A stretch of DNA of 64,000 bases from Macrocystis pyrifera (lineage: Eukaryota; Sar; Phaeophyceae; Laminariales; Laminariaceae): assembly GCA_031763025.1 (NCBI GenBank), contig JASSKH010000007.1:15648080-15712079 (forward strand), in the 5' to 3' direction. Every line of letters starts with the position of its first letter. The stretch's first letter is position 1. Made by a program: the position numbers and the translations under genes. Of this stretch, positions 34,387-45,060 are shown piece after piece. A model generated the notes under the pieces. It saw only the letters and a list, made by a program, of their open reading frames with translations. It searched no databases and was not told the DNA's origin.

Positions 34387-36255
34387 CTCACTCAGGATCG
34401 AGTGCACTGGCTACAACCGAATGGACGTTATTATTGGGACGGATGCATTGTGTTGGCCATATCTAGCCTACTGTACATGGACACCACCCCGTACCACCTG
34501 TTCTTCGACCAGATCATAATTCGGGTATGGAGCATGCAGTATGGGTATGTCCGACCTGTTGCCCTCTTCTATGCACACCCACGATTTACGCAAGGTATTC
34601 ATTTGACGACTTCCTTGATCCTCAACATGTTTCCGCAAGACTGCGAGCGATTGTTGTGGTATCTTAATCAACTAAACTGCCAACTCCCAACCCAGGTGGT
34701 CGAAGGAATTATGTGTCAGTACGCAGAAAGGATCGTGAGGAGAGAAACATCGTTGATTTTGGGAGAAGATGACCAAGTACTGACATTGGAGCCCGTGAAC
34801 GTCGACAAGCAGTGTCGAGGCTGCATGCCACGATATGCGGAGGAGCTGACTCATGCCGGCTGCATGGGTGAATCGGAAAACATCTTGGCCATGAGGTACG
34901 CTTATCGTGTCATTCACTTCATTATTTTTTCCTGTGCAATTCGTTTTTTATTTTCTTTCTTAATATTGTGGCGCACGCACCTCCGGGCGCAGTACCTGTT
35001 GTTCCCACGAGGGCTCTACCAACTGACATGCAAGTAAAGCTGCGGCATATAGGGCATCAGTTGGATAATAAAGAAGACAGCCTTCTCGTGGCGTGGTCTT
35101 GCATGCTGTGTTGGCGGTAGTTTGGGTGAGCGATCTGGTCCTGCCTAGATCCACACGATCCTTCCTGTATGATGCAGTCATACCATATATCGATAGGTGG
35201 ATGCTTTGAGCTAACTGAACTTTTCATGTATCAACGTGAATGTGTCAGCAAGGAGAAGACGTCGGCGAAACCTGTTTTTGGGGGTATGAGTCGTGTATGC
35301 ATCGCGACATATATATCATATGACACTTTTGTTTCCCCCAGTGTCAACTGGGGTCTCTGAAAACGGAAATTCAATTTTTGTCCGTCCGTCCCTCTGTTTT
35401 GTGCTCTTGCATTTCACACTGGATACGGCTCGCGCCCTTGGGTTGTTCAGAATATCCGAAAGGATAGTTGTCTGTCGGTTCGTGTTTTTGATATTGGCAC
35501 GATAAACGACGAGCCCTGCCATATTTTTTTTCAAGTCTCTAGATCAAGGTGCAAGTTTGAGAAGGAGGCATCTTGTGGCTAGGTAGAAACAACTCGTACA
35601 AACGTTCACTGGATCCGGTCGATGGTGTTCTACATGATATATTAGTTCGTCATGTTCCCAGTGAATATCGCTTGCCTTGCCATGATAGATCGTTTGTAAC
35701 CGTTTGTTCGTCCGCTCCCCTGGCACGTTTCGACGCTCGCCACCAACCACGACGCCATATTTTTTGTTATGTTTGAGGTGCTGCGACGACCAAGCGGTTT
35801 ACGAGTTCGATAACGATGTCACTGTTCACTACTGGTTTGCTCACGAGGAGAGCAATAAGTCGGTGGAGCACGCTTTCCAGAAGTTTGGCGTTTCCGTCTC
35901 GGATTACGATGTGGTTGTCGCGAATTCTGGTAACACACCGCCCATGGAGACGGAACACGTCATTGCCTCTGCCCAGCATTTTCACCGAGTAGGTGTTGAG
36001 TTCCTGTGGCTCACGACGTACGATGGAGTAGGCAACGTTCGAGAGTGGGAGCTCGACGATCAAGAGGCGTTTGTGGCCGCCAAAGGGAACCTTGTACCGG
36101 TCCACGATATGATGAAAACCATGGGCGATTTCACGAGGGGGGCAGCAGAACGATCCGAGGATGAACATTTCTGTCTACCTGGCCCGCCAGACGAGCTCGG
36201 ATTGCTGGTTCTTCAGCTGATATGGGCTTTGCTCGAGAGAGACCCTGTGGTCTAG
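33341..36255 (+). CDS. Secreted SGNH / PC-esterase-like protein, four exons
   Basis: Proposed exons are 33341-33642, 34056-34200, 34696-34895 and 35778-36255. All introns are GT-AG, phases agree at every junction (2, 0, 2), and the product is 374 residues. The start ATG opens a hydrophobic signal-peptide-like segment (MKANLLRFLWIAFV). Residues 143-149 read GNSHLRQ, matching the catalytic-serine block of SGNH hydrolases (usually GDS; here Asp is replaced by Asn), with Ser145 the presumed nucleophile. Near the C-terminus, DEHFCLPGPPDE (344-355) matches the DxxHWCLPGxPD motif of plant TBL/PMR5-type acetyltransferases, but His346 has Glu rather than Asp three residues before it. Related proteins act on polysaccharide acyl groups in the secretory pathway. 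Activity here is inference, and the two changed residues leave room for a non-catalytic role. Intron 2 carries a (TA)n microsatellite and an open antisense-free frame that is not coding. An earlier exon cannot be excluded. Confidence 0.78.
34355..34385. repeat. (TA)n microsatellite in intron 2
   Basis: About fifteen TA units lie inside the second intron of the SGNH gene, downstream of the donor at 34201. They create an apparent Ile-Tyr repeat in a frame that is spliced out in the proposed model. Confidence 0.9.
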
Positions 36256-36589
36256 CTTTTGACGCACATATGAAGAGCGTAGAACAGGATTTTTGTGTGC
36301 GTGGGTGCGCGCAGCGTCATGGGGCTATCAACAGTAGGGGCTTACACACTGCTGTGTCCCTTTTTCAAGGGATTTCTTGCTGTAGTTTGTTTATGGGCTG
36401 TGATCAAACGGTCTGCATTGGAAGACGGCGATACAAAATGATTTTATTGTGTAAAATGTATTGTTCGGTACAAAGGCACCTCCGCATTGGTCAAGACGGT
36501 AGTAGAAGACGGCAGTATTTGTTTTTGGGGTTGGACGGTAACGAGACGCCTTGGAAAAGGTCGGGACGGCACGGTCTTCCACTCAACTT
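36256..36589. other. 3' flank of the SGNH gene
   Basis: No frame or motif of note. The 3' untranslated region probably lies here. I see no clear polyadenylation signal that I would commit to. Confidence 0.4.
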
Positions 36590-37545
36590 GGTTCGTGAGT
36601 GGAAGTTTCATCTACCTCCATCCTACTTCCATTTCAGCTATATGCTTCCGTCTACGTGGTAGATGCAGGAGGTTGAAGCTTCCCGGGAAGTACATGAAAG
36701 TACATACGTGGAAGCTTCCGGGGAAGTAGATGGGAACTTCCACGAAAAATTCGATCTACTCCCGTGGAGGCAACGAACTACTTCCATGGAAGTTCCATCT
36801 ACTTCCATCCCAGTAGACCTATTTCCATATATTTCCATTGAAGCATCAGCTCTCTTGAAAGTACGCCAGCTTCCATAGAAACAACAGTCAGTGGCCCGCT
36901 TTGGCTCCGAGTTGGGGTTGGGGTCACGGTTGGCGTTAGGGGTTGTGTTGTGTCTACGCCGGTGCCTTGGTCCCCCTTGATAGTACTCCTGGCCGAAGGC
37001 CGTACTGCACTTGGTAGATACGACAATTTTCCCTGTAATACCGTAAGTAGTAAGAGAGTTGAGTTCGCACAGGGTGCGATCGTGTTTCAGCGCCATTGAT
37101 AGTTTTCTCGACAACGGTAACGGTGCTAATGTCGAACATTCTATCTTCGGAAGGCGCTCGACCAGATGTTTCCGAAAGCACCTTGATGTTGTTCGGTACA
37201 GTATTGGCAAACTTGCCGTTCTGAAAAAATCGAGCCCTGGAAACGATCTCATCTTTGTGCGAAGTCAATGAAGGCTTTTGTGGAAGCTATTAATAGTAGG
37301 TGGCAGTCGGTAGACGCCGTGGAGGAAATATATCAAGGCTTATTACGGTATTTCGGCGGGACGGTATCGGCGGCGGTAACGGCGGGACGGGACGGTAGAA
37401 CCGCCGTCAAAATGGTCCCGTCGTCCGGTCCCGCCGACAGAATCCCTGACCGTCGTCACTTACCGTCCCGTCCCGCCGATAAAATCTCTCCCGTTGGAAA
37501 TTATCGTCCCGTCCCGTCGCGACACCGCCTCCGGCGGACATAACT
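36590..37545. repeat. Compound repeat: CCATCTACTT and CCGTCCCG motif zones
   Basis: At 36590-36850 short units of ccatctacttcc and its complement ggaagtagatgg alternate. At 37345-37520 units of CCGTCCCG and CGGGACGG alternate in inverted order. The same two zones occur side by side at 44215-45060 in reverse relative order. This suggests one element type, or two that travel together. Frames here are repeat artefacts. Confidence 0.6.
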
Positions 37546-38310
37546 TGCCTCTTCCCCTACAAGATACATTCGTGGTCGTCTGTTCCCATCCCTTTCCACC
37601 ACGAATTACGAAATTAGTCAAGAAATTTCGAGTTGTGCCAAATTTCAATAACAATTCCTGTATAAACACATGTGTCATCATAAATTGTGCACAACTCCCA
37701 TAATATAAATGAAATATATAATATATGTATAGAACAGTAGTAGGCGTATTACCCAGCTTGCAAAATTGGGTGTCAAGTATTCAATATACCAGTCGAACTC
37801 ACAGCTGACGTATTTTCATCGTCTTAATCTTACATAACACCAGGCCTGGTATGAAAGTAATTGCTCCGCACCACATTTACTTCATTTTTTTTAGCAGAAA
37901 AAGATGTGCTGGTGTTCATGATCAGCAGCTGGTTGATGATTTGTTTATATACTTTCAAATGAAGGTAAGTTGAAATATTGCCATCTACGAAAAAAATGAA
38001 AATTACTATCAGGTAGTAAATAAGGGGTATTTATAAGTACGTAACATCTCTCTTTCGTCTTTCCACTCCTCTGCTGCTGCTGATTATATTTGGCGATACA
38101 TCAACGCGACGAGCAGCACGCAGCGATCCACAGCGCGGACACCCGCATCGGTACAGAACGTAGCAATGGACCCGACAAAGTGGAGCAGCAGTTGAGACAA
38201 ACTAACGCGCACAGGATACCCGTATTCCCTAGGTTTACCTAGGGTTATCTAAAAGCAAAATTAATTTCCTGTCCTAGCAGACAAAATGACAAAAAAAAAG
38301 CACACACCAG
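37546..38310. other. Non-coding, one TCAGCTGTGAG family copy
   Basis: Positions 37720-37825 (minus orientation) match the family seen at 14385, 53158 and 54690, with cagtcgaactcacagctgac as the shared core. Nothing else is recognised. The phrase gaaaattactatcaggta at about 37997 recurs at about 43471. Confidence 0.5.
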
Positions 38311-38600
38311 CGCTTTTTTGCCAGTTTATGGTACAAAAAATTCAAACCAGAGCCATCAGGGTACACCAAACCCAAGTTAGATGACATTTTCTGTCAAGGT
38401 ATACCGTTTTATGGCGAAACATCCATGTCCGTCCGTCTCACTTGCGAAAATGTCAAAAAAACGGTACACCATCGTATTTTCCCAGTTTACGGTACAAAAA
38501 AGTTAAACGAGGTGATCAGGGCACACCAAACTCAAGTTATATGACGTTTTCTGTCAAGGTATACCGTTTTCTGGCAAACTAACAGTGTCCCGGTACAGCT
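38311..38600. repeat. Two tandem ~155-base units
   Basis: The first unit (38311-38430) and the second (38465-38595) share ttgccagtttatggtacaaaaa-like starts, a tcaagttagatgac-like core and ttctgtcaaggtataccgtt. No coding potential. Confidence 0.8.
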
Positions 38601-39317
38601 TGTATTTTCGAACAAAAACCGCGTTCGTTGATAGAAGCGCCCTCTTGTACTCATGTTCATACCAGGTACGAGTCAAGCGTTGCTTTACATTTTATTTCGT
38701 TTCGTGCACGTGCGTGTGCTCAGAACACGGTACCGCGCGCGAGCCCGGCGCCGCCGCGGGTGTCAGCGGGTGCTAGCAGGTAGAGGGGGTGTTGCAAGGA
38801 GCGCGGTCGCCGTTTGCATGGCTAGGCGTCGCGTGTGCCTCGAGACACGTCGGAAGCACGAATGGGCTCTGTCTGGCCTCCTTGTGAGGCTCCGCTTGTA
38901 CCATGTACGAGATATAAGGGTCGTTTTGATATGCGAAATAATATTCAAGCGGTGCTTAGTTTTGCGACCAAACTAAACTTCAAAGAGACTTCAATGCAGT
39001 TTGAGCACCAACTTTGTCGAAGTGGCGAAGAAGGGCCACGGTGAGCACCGGGCTTCACGCGAGGCGGGCGACGGGGCTCACTGTGGCAGAGAGGGAGGAA
39101 AACTTTATCCGGACCGAATCGGTGGTGATGTGGTCGCGAGACGGGCGGGCGGCGTACAAGGCTAAGAGGGAAGCTCTGCTGTTCGTTTTTTTTTTTTTTT
39201 GACCGGTGGAACGTATTCCAATCAGGCAGAAAATTGTTGAGAAGAGACAGGGATTTTTTCCCTCTCCGTGCTTTTTCGCATCGTACATGTTCATACGAAT
39301 AGCCCGTAAACATCGTG

Positions 39318-39643
39318 AACTCTCCGAATGTTCTACGTGCATAAGTCCCTGTACTACAGTATGTGTGTAAGTTTTTTACGTGCAGTGCTGTATTTTGTGT
39401 CGAGACGATATCTGACGGTGTGCGGCATGAAGGAAGAGTTTCGTCGTCCATCGCCCATAAAAATCCCCGGCAGGAGAGAGGGAGAGAGTCTCTCCGAATG
39501 TTCTACGTGCACAAGTACCCGTATTACAGTAGGTGTGTAAGTTTTATACGTGCAGTGCTGTCTTTTTTGTCGAGACGATATCCGACAATGTGCGGCATGA
39601 AGGAAGAGTTTCGTCGTCCATCGCATAAAAAAAATGATCCCCA
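39318..39643. repeat. Two tandem ~170-base units before the helicase
   Basis: Units at 39318-39488 and 39490-39643 share tctccgaatgttctacgtgc at the start and gaagagtttcgtcgtccatc near the end. The helicase-like frame opens at the downstream edge of the second unit. An open frame runs through the second unit, so translation signals cannot be placed with confidence. Confidence 0.85.
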
Positions 39644-41721
39644 AGACCAATGGTCATGTGGCTTGCGCGACGGCGTTCGTCAACTAGACGACTCCAAGAC
39701 GAGTAATTTATCGCAGATCTCGTGCCTGGCGATGGGTGCCCCAGTCGTACTCAGCAAACAGCCCCAATACGTCCTTCTCGGAGTGACGAACAACGCCGAC
39801 GCGGTAGTCGTGGACATCGAGTTCGACCCGCGAGAACCATACCTTCGTAATAAAGTCACCGGATATCATGTCGTCGAACTACAGTATCCACCTACGCGAG
39901 TGCTCATCTACATCGACGCCGCCGACAGAGCTGGGCTGAAGCTGGACGGGCTCCCTCGAGGTGTCATCGGCTGCTGTCCGGTTAACAGGAAGTTCTCCAT
40001 CGTTGGTAAAGGCAGGCGGAAATTCACCATCAACAGAATGCAGGTGCCTCTGTCTCTTGGTATTATTTCCTCAGTCTATAGAGCGCAGGGCGAAACCATC
40101 CCTAAATTTGTGTCCGACATTCGTGAGCCAGTAGACGGCTATATGGACAGCGCGGCTGTCTACGTCGCTCTGTCCCGAGCGACCGATGCCAGCAAGCTGT
40201 TCTTGCTGTCGCCAGTCGCTCTCGACGATCTGACCCATCCACAGGACGACGATGTAGCGGCTATGATCGACTACCTCGAACGCCTCGACAAGGCTACATT
40301 AGCCTTGTTCTTGGATGATCCCTCGACATTCCGACCGGCCACGACAAGTCCTCCGGCTAGTTATACATCCCACACCAACGACGGACAAACAGACCCCGGC
40401 TCCATCCGCCCTTCACCTTTTCTGCCGCCCAATGAGAACAACAATTGCTTCTTCAACGCCGCCATCGCCTCCGCTTTAACTGCTTGGGAAGGACACCCTC
40501 TCCCCCCCACCCCAACCATGGCAACACCAGCTGGAGCCATCTTCTTCTCCACTCCTGCGGCTGTGCGTGCCTGCATGTTCGACGGCAAGCCTCTCCAACG
40601 CACCCTCTTGGTAAGTTATTGCTTGTTGTGTTATCTACATCTCGTCGTAGTAATACCCCCAATACTTACCGACGCCTGCAATACCCATATATATACTACG
40701 TTGTGCTTTCATGTGTCTTCTAAACGTTTTATTGTATCATTTAGTGCGGTGTGCGTCGCATTCTTTTGCGGAATGCAGGATTCTTTGGCTCAAGCACGTG
40801 ACAAGATCCTTGGTAGTAGCGGCCTACCGGTCGCAGGATTCTTAATGGGAACGCCGGGCTCAATATACGAAGCGATCACCCTTCGACCTGATGATCAACT
40901 CCACCCCAACAGCAGATGGCCAGGTGACGTCGTGCAACGGCATGCTCGTATCATGTACACCCGGATGGCTCTCGGCTCCAACTGGCACTACACTACCGAC
41001 TGCCATATATATCGAGGACCATGGCCACATCGAGATAACCGCACCCCAATGTGCACGATGGCGAGATCCCGCCCCAGTCTTGATTCCGCACGGACCACCC
41101 CAGACACTCCAGGATGCAGTCAATGCTTTGTTCCTGACCGGAGCCGCCTCCGACTTCTCATTTCCTGGACCTGCTCCGTGCCCCCCCTGCCACGTGAGCT
41201 GCGCCCGGCACGTCAGCACATCCATATGGTTGATTCTTCCTTGGGATGCGGACAACGCCCCAGATCGCGTTTTGTTCGCGTCTGCACGTGTAAACATCTA
41301 CGAGGACGCCGGAGAGCCGCCGGCACCGTCACCCATTTCGATAATAGGCGTTGAGTACTGCCTCGTAGCTGTCATCTACTCCATTCGGAACCATTTCGTA
41401 ACCCAATTGCGTTCCAGAGGGCGGTGGTTGAAGTACGATTGTATACTCGGGGGGAGTACCCCGTCTTGCGACGATTTCGACAATGACTGGTATCATGGTT
41501 GCCAGCATATATATGTCTACCTTCGAAAGTCTATGACCTTGCCCACGACAGCATACCGTAGTGCTATCTTCCATGAGCGCGCAAGCCAAGAACGCTCGGA
41601 GATAATCGAGGCAACTAGACAAGGACCGATCATGCATCCGCCTTACCGAAGTCCTGGCCACTACGATGTGGGGAGCGCAGCTGTGCCCTGCCGACTCGAG
41701 TCCGACGTACCGCCGCCTTGA
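39642..41721 (+). pseudogene. Pif1-type helicase C-terminus joined to a USP-like protease
   Basis: From about 39720 the frame reads the end of a Pif1/RecD-type helicase: MGAPVVLSKQ, then motif V as VYRAQGETI (40077 on) and motif VI as YVALSRATD (40161 on). After a Pro/Thr linker comes NNNCFFNAAI, a USP-type Cys box with the candidate cysteine at 40446-40448. A GT-AG intron of 168 bases (40611-40778, no in-frame stop) fits next. Farther on, in the next frame, are CPPC near 41180, then SIRNHF (His at 41392-41394) and WLKYD, a USP His box, ending at 41721. A frame change or second intron must lie between about 40790 and 40895. Walker A and B motifs are missing and a tandem repeat lies where they should be, so the gene is 5'-truncated. 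A Helitron RepHel remnant or a host gene fragment are both possible. I call it a pseudogene on balance. Confidence 0.6.
40611..40778 (+). other. Proposed intron in the protease part
   Basis: Donor gtaagt and acceptor ending tgcag, length divisible by three, phase 0. The AT content is higher than in the surrounding exons and the sequence interrupts the USP-like similarity. Confidence 0.6.
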
Positions 41722-42097
41722 GCGTCTCACGTGTTCTTCACATGTGCGTTGAAACGTTTTGATTTTTTTGTGTGATATTGCTTCTCGATTAGGACTGCCT
41801 GCCTTCTTCTTTCCCTCTTTTAGCTAGAACGCATTTGGTAGAAATGTTGCACGGCGCGTCCAGCCCTCCGAGTTCTGGGCAGCTACATTTATATGATCTG
41901 TTTGGCCGAAAGAGTGTTGTTTACGGGATGCATGTACGTAACGATCATCGGCGAAAGGTCTACTTGTATGCCTTTTGTCATCTTGGACTTTACTGTGGCG
42001 TTTTATTTGGTATGGGTGTGTTCGCGACACGTCGAGGTCATCGCAATCTGCGCATTGCGATTGTGATATTATGTTTTGTTTTTTTGCTTCGAAATAG
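41722..42097. other. Downstream flank, no gene recognised
   Basis: A plus-strand frame from 41835 to 42149 has one hydrophobic stretch and runs into the 42098 repeat. It lacks a recognisable domain and I do not call it. Confidence 0.35.
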
Positions 42098-43471
42098 CGG
42101 CAACAGCAGCATCTTCAAACAAGTAATATTCTACGCAGCAAGTATCTAAGTCGCGAGAGAATTTCCATACCTCCGTCCAACCTTTTATTATATGGTAACA
42201 CCTAGGGAACAGTAGGGCAACCCTTGCCCTGCTCTACAATCTACGTATTATCATGCACCGCGACGGACAGCATGCCAAATAAAGTGTCTGTTGATGATGC
42301 TGTTGTAACGCTCGAAAAAATGCGATGTCACGAGATGGCAGCAGCAGCAGCTACTCGTAAGAGTTTTGGCCGCCGAAGGCTTTGAACCTTTGCAGCTGCT
42401 GCTCCTCAGCAGCAGCACTGAGCAGTGGCTTAGCTGCTGCCTGCCGCTGACTGCGGGGAACTTTTTTTGCAGCTAGCTGCTTGCTGGTGCTTCAGAAGCT
42501 GCTGCTGAGCTTTCGTCGATGAGTGCTTTGGCCGCGATCGACACATGTATGCTTCTTCAGGTTGTCGCGACGGGAGATACCTAAGCGACAGAGAGGGACC
42601 ACACCACTACCACAACAAGTAGCTACTGTATCTGCTCCTGAGCAGCAGCTCCTCTGAGGAGTAGCTTAGCTGCCGCCTGCCCCTGACTGGGGAGATTTGT
42701 TTTTGCGGCGATTATTAGCTGCTGTTGTTTCTGCTGCTGAGCTTTGGCCGCCGAGAGTTTTGGACGCCAGCAGATGCATGAGCGACTACAGAAAGAGAGA
42801 CATCACCACACCACCATAACAAGTAGCTGCTGTCGTCGCGATCATAGACAACCGGCCGAGATTACCTGGTACCTACTACTGGCACGATGGTGATAGCTTC
42901 CGACGGGCCGACTGATGTTGTATCATTTATTTGCTTCATAATTCAAAGAACAATGCTGACCTATTGTTAAAAGGCAGACTTGAAAGAGTCAGAATAATTA
43001 TTTCCAACAAATAAGAGGCCGACTGCGACAATAGAGTTAAACGGCCCACGACAACAAAGGACGGCAGACAACCTACCCTTCTACATCAGGTCGAACAAGA
43101 CTACAAAAGTGATACTACTGACGTCTCCATACCCACACAACCCGCGGTTTCTTTTTTGCATCCAGGCACATACGTCACCCCATAGCGTTCGGGTTAGGGT
43201 TAGAGTTCGGGTCGGGTGATCAGCGTCTACTGTATAATCATGCCTGGTATCTCCTGCTGTTACCACTTCTTCCTTCTGAAAAGTCGCGCAATGAACAATA
43301 TATAGCGTCAACAACAGTAGCATCTTCAAACAAGTAAAATTCTACCCGGCAAGTGTCTACGTCGCGAGAGAATTTCCATACCTCAGTCTAACCTTGTATT
43401 AAATGAACCTTGTACTAAATGGTAACACCTAGGGAACAGCAGGGCAACCCTTGTTGCCCTGCTCTACAATG
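42098..43471. repeat. 150-base direct repeats bracketing a ~1 kb unit
   Basis: Positions 42098-42241 and 43305-43471 share gcatcttcaaacaagtaa, gtcgcgagagaatttccata and ggtaacacctagggaacag in the same orientation; the second copy has two small insertions. Between them is a CAG/CTG-rich zone (42340-42840) itself made of two related halves with gctgctgagctttggccgcc. There are no coding motifs. It could be a miniature LTR-type element, but no primer-binding site or target duplication is evident. A short ggttagggttag tract lies at about 43192. Confidence 0.65.
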
Positions 43472-44214
43472 AAAATTACTATCAGGTAATAAGTGGTATA
43501 CCTGGTGGTGTTGTTTTTCTTTCATTTTTTTTTTGTTGAATCTTCATACTTTATATTTCCACCCTCAACTAAAGGCAGTACGTGTCATAACACAACACCT
43601 GCCACAGGCTCGCCACCACACACAAACAGCACAGAGACCACTCAACTCACGGTCACACCACCAGTACTGGTGTGACCCAAAAAGGTGTCAGGAAACATGT
43701 ATTCAAGCGGGACGCAAAACTTGCGCTGTCAAGGATGTAGGACCGAGTGTTACACATTAAAACCTAGTAGTTTGGTGTCAGTCAAAACATGTCAATGCAA
43801 AGTTGCTGTCTGTCAAGGGGTGAAAGTGCTGTCTCCTATTACTGTAATAACATCTTTGGTGTGACCGGCACGGACACCATGGATGCCTATCTCACGGGCG
43901 GGGTCGATCGACCAGCAGCGGCACTAGAATCATCACCGCCGCCGCCACCACCTCCACAACCACCAGTAACACAGCGCAAGCACAACCATCAGACCAGCCA
44001 CCATGAGCTGGCAACGCAACAACAGTGGTTGGGGCAGGGGTGGGAAGAAATCAGAAGACGTCGCCCGTGTAGTGGCAGCACTCCTCGGGGTTTGGGCTGT
44101 GGACCGAGAAGAAAATGTCTGCGTCGGGACGGCTCCCTTCGCGGAACCAGCAGTGTGCGGGAAATTCTTCACGTACAACCGCGTCGACCTTGCGGCGGGA
44201 AAGAAGAAAAATAT
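43472..44214. other. Non-coding; one dispersed repeat
   Basis: Holds the 43755-43830 partner of the 32258-32340 repeat and a (cac/ccg)n tract near 43935-43965. Long frames here run into the CCGTCCCG zone and are repeat-driven. Confidence 0.4.
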
Positions 44215-45060
44215 ATTCACCGTCCCGTTCAGCCGAGAAAAGAGTATTTACCGTCCCACCCCGCAGAAGAAAAAGAAAATTACCATCCCGTCCCGCCGTG
44301 GGAAAAGATATTTACCGTCCCGTCCCGCCGAGGAAAAAAATATTTACCGTCCCGTCCCGCCGAGGGAAAAAATATTTACCGTCCCGTCCCGTCGTGAAAT
44401 TCATCCCCGTTGACTTTTACCGTCCCGTCCCGTCGAGAAATTATGTCCCGTCCCGCTAACTTTTTATGTCCTCATTTTACCGTCCCGTCTTCATTTTTTT
44501 TCCCCGCCAAACGAGTCAAATTTGTCCCGTCCCGTCCCGTCACGATTCCCAGTCACTTGTGATAAGCCTTGAAGTACATGAAAGCTAGTGGATTTCGGTG
44601 GTCGTCTATGCAGTAAATACACGGTAGCTGATGGAAGTCGGTGGCGAGATACGGAAGCTAGCGGAAGTAGATAGAAATCGATGCACTCATATGGAACTTG
44701 TGTGGAAGTTGGTGGTAGTCGATGGACCTCAATGGGAGCTCGCAGAAGTAGATGAAAATCAGTGGACTAATATGAAACCTGCCGGAAGTTTATGAAGCTC
44801 GTTTAAGTGGATGGAAGTCAGCGGAAGTCTATCGGGATACATGGAGGCTCGTGGAAGCTTAAACGGAATATGGTCGTGGAAGCTTCCGTTGAAGGAAGCG
44901 TCCACTCCCACATAGTGGGAAGTTCCATCAGCTTCCATGGAAGCTTCCATCAACTTCCATGGGCGCTTCCACAGTCTTCCATGGAAGCTGCCATCCACGT
45001 CCCATCTATTCTATGTGCGTGGAAACTTCCATCTATTTCCACGTAAAAGTAGATGATTTG
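44215..45060. repeat. Compound repeat: CCGTCCCG then GGAAGTnGATGG
   Basis: At 44215-44545 ttaccgtcccgtcccgcc-type units repeat about a dozen times. At 44570-45060 units such as ggaagtcgatgga and its complement follow. The pairing mirrors 36590-37545. Three frames stay open across the first zone only because of its regular unit. Confidence 0.65.

Noticed and set aside
34249..35037. 262-codon frame in the SGNH gene region taken as a continuous exon
   Set aside because: Its first part contains a TA microsatellite and sits between a good donor (34201) and acceptor (34695); only 34696-34895 continues the protein motif in phase.
43190..43215. Telomere-like ggttagggttag tract
   Set aside because: Only two units, embedded in unrelated sequence; not evidence of a chromosome end or fusion.
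43789..44459. Frames of 114-202 codons across 43.8-44.5 kb
   Set aside because: They stay open because the CCGTCCCG unit lacks stops; all three frames are open, which is a repeat effect.
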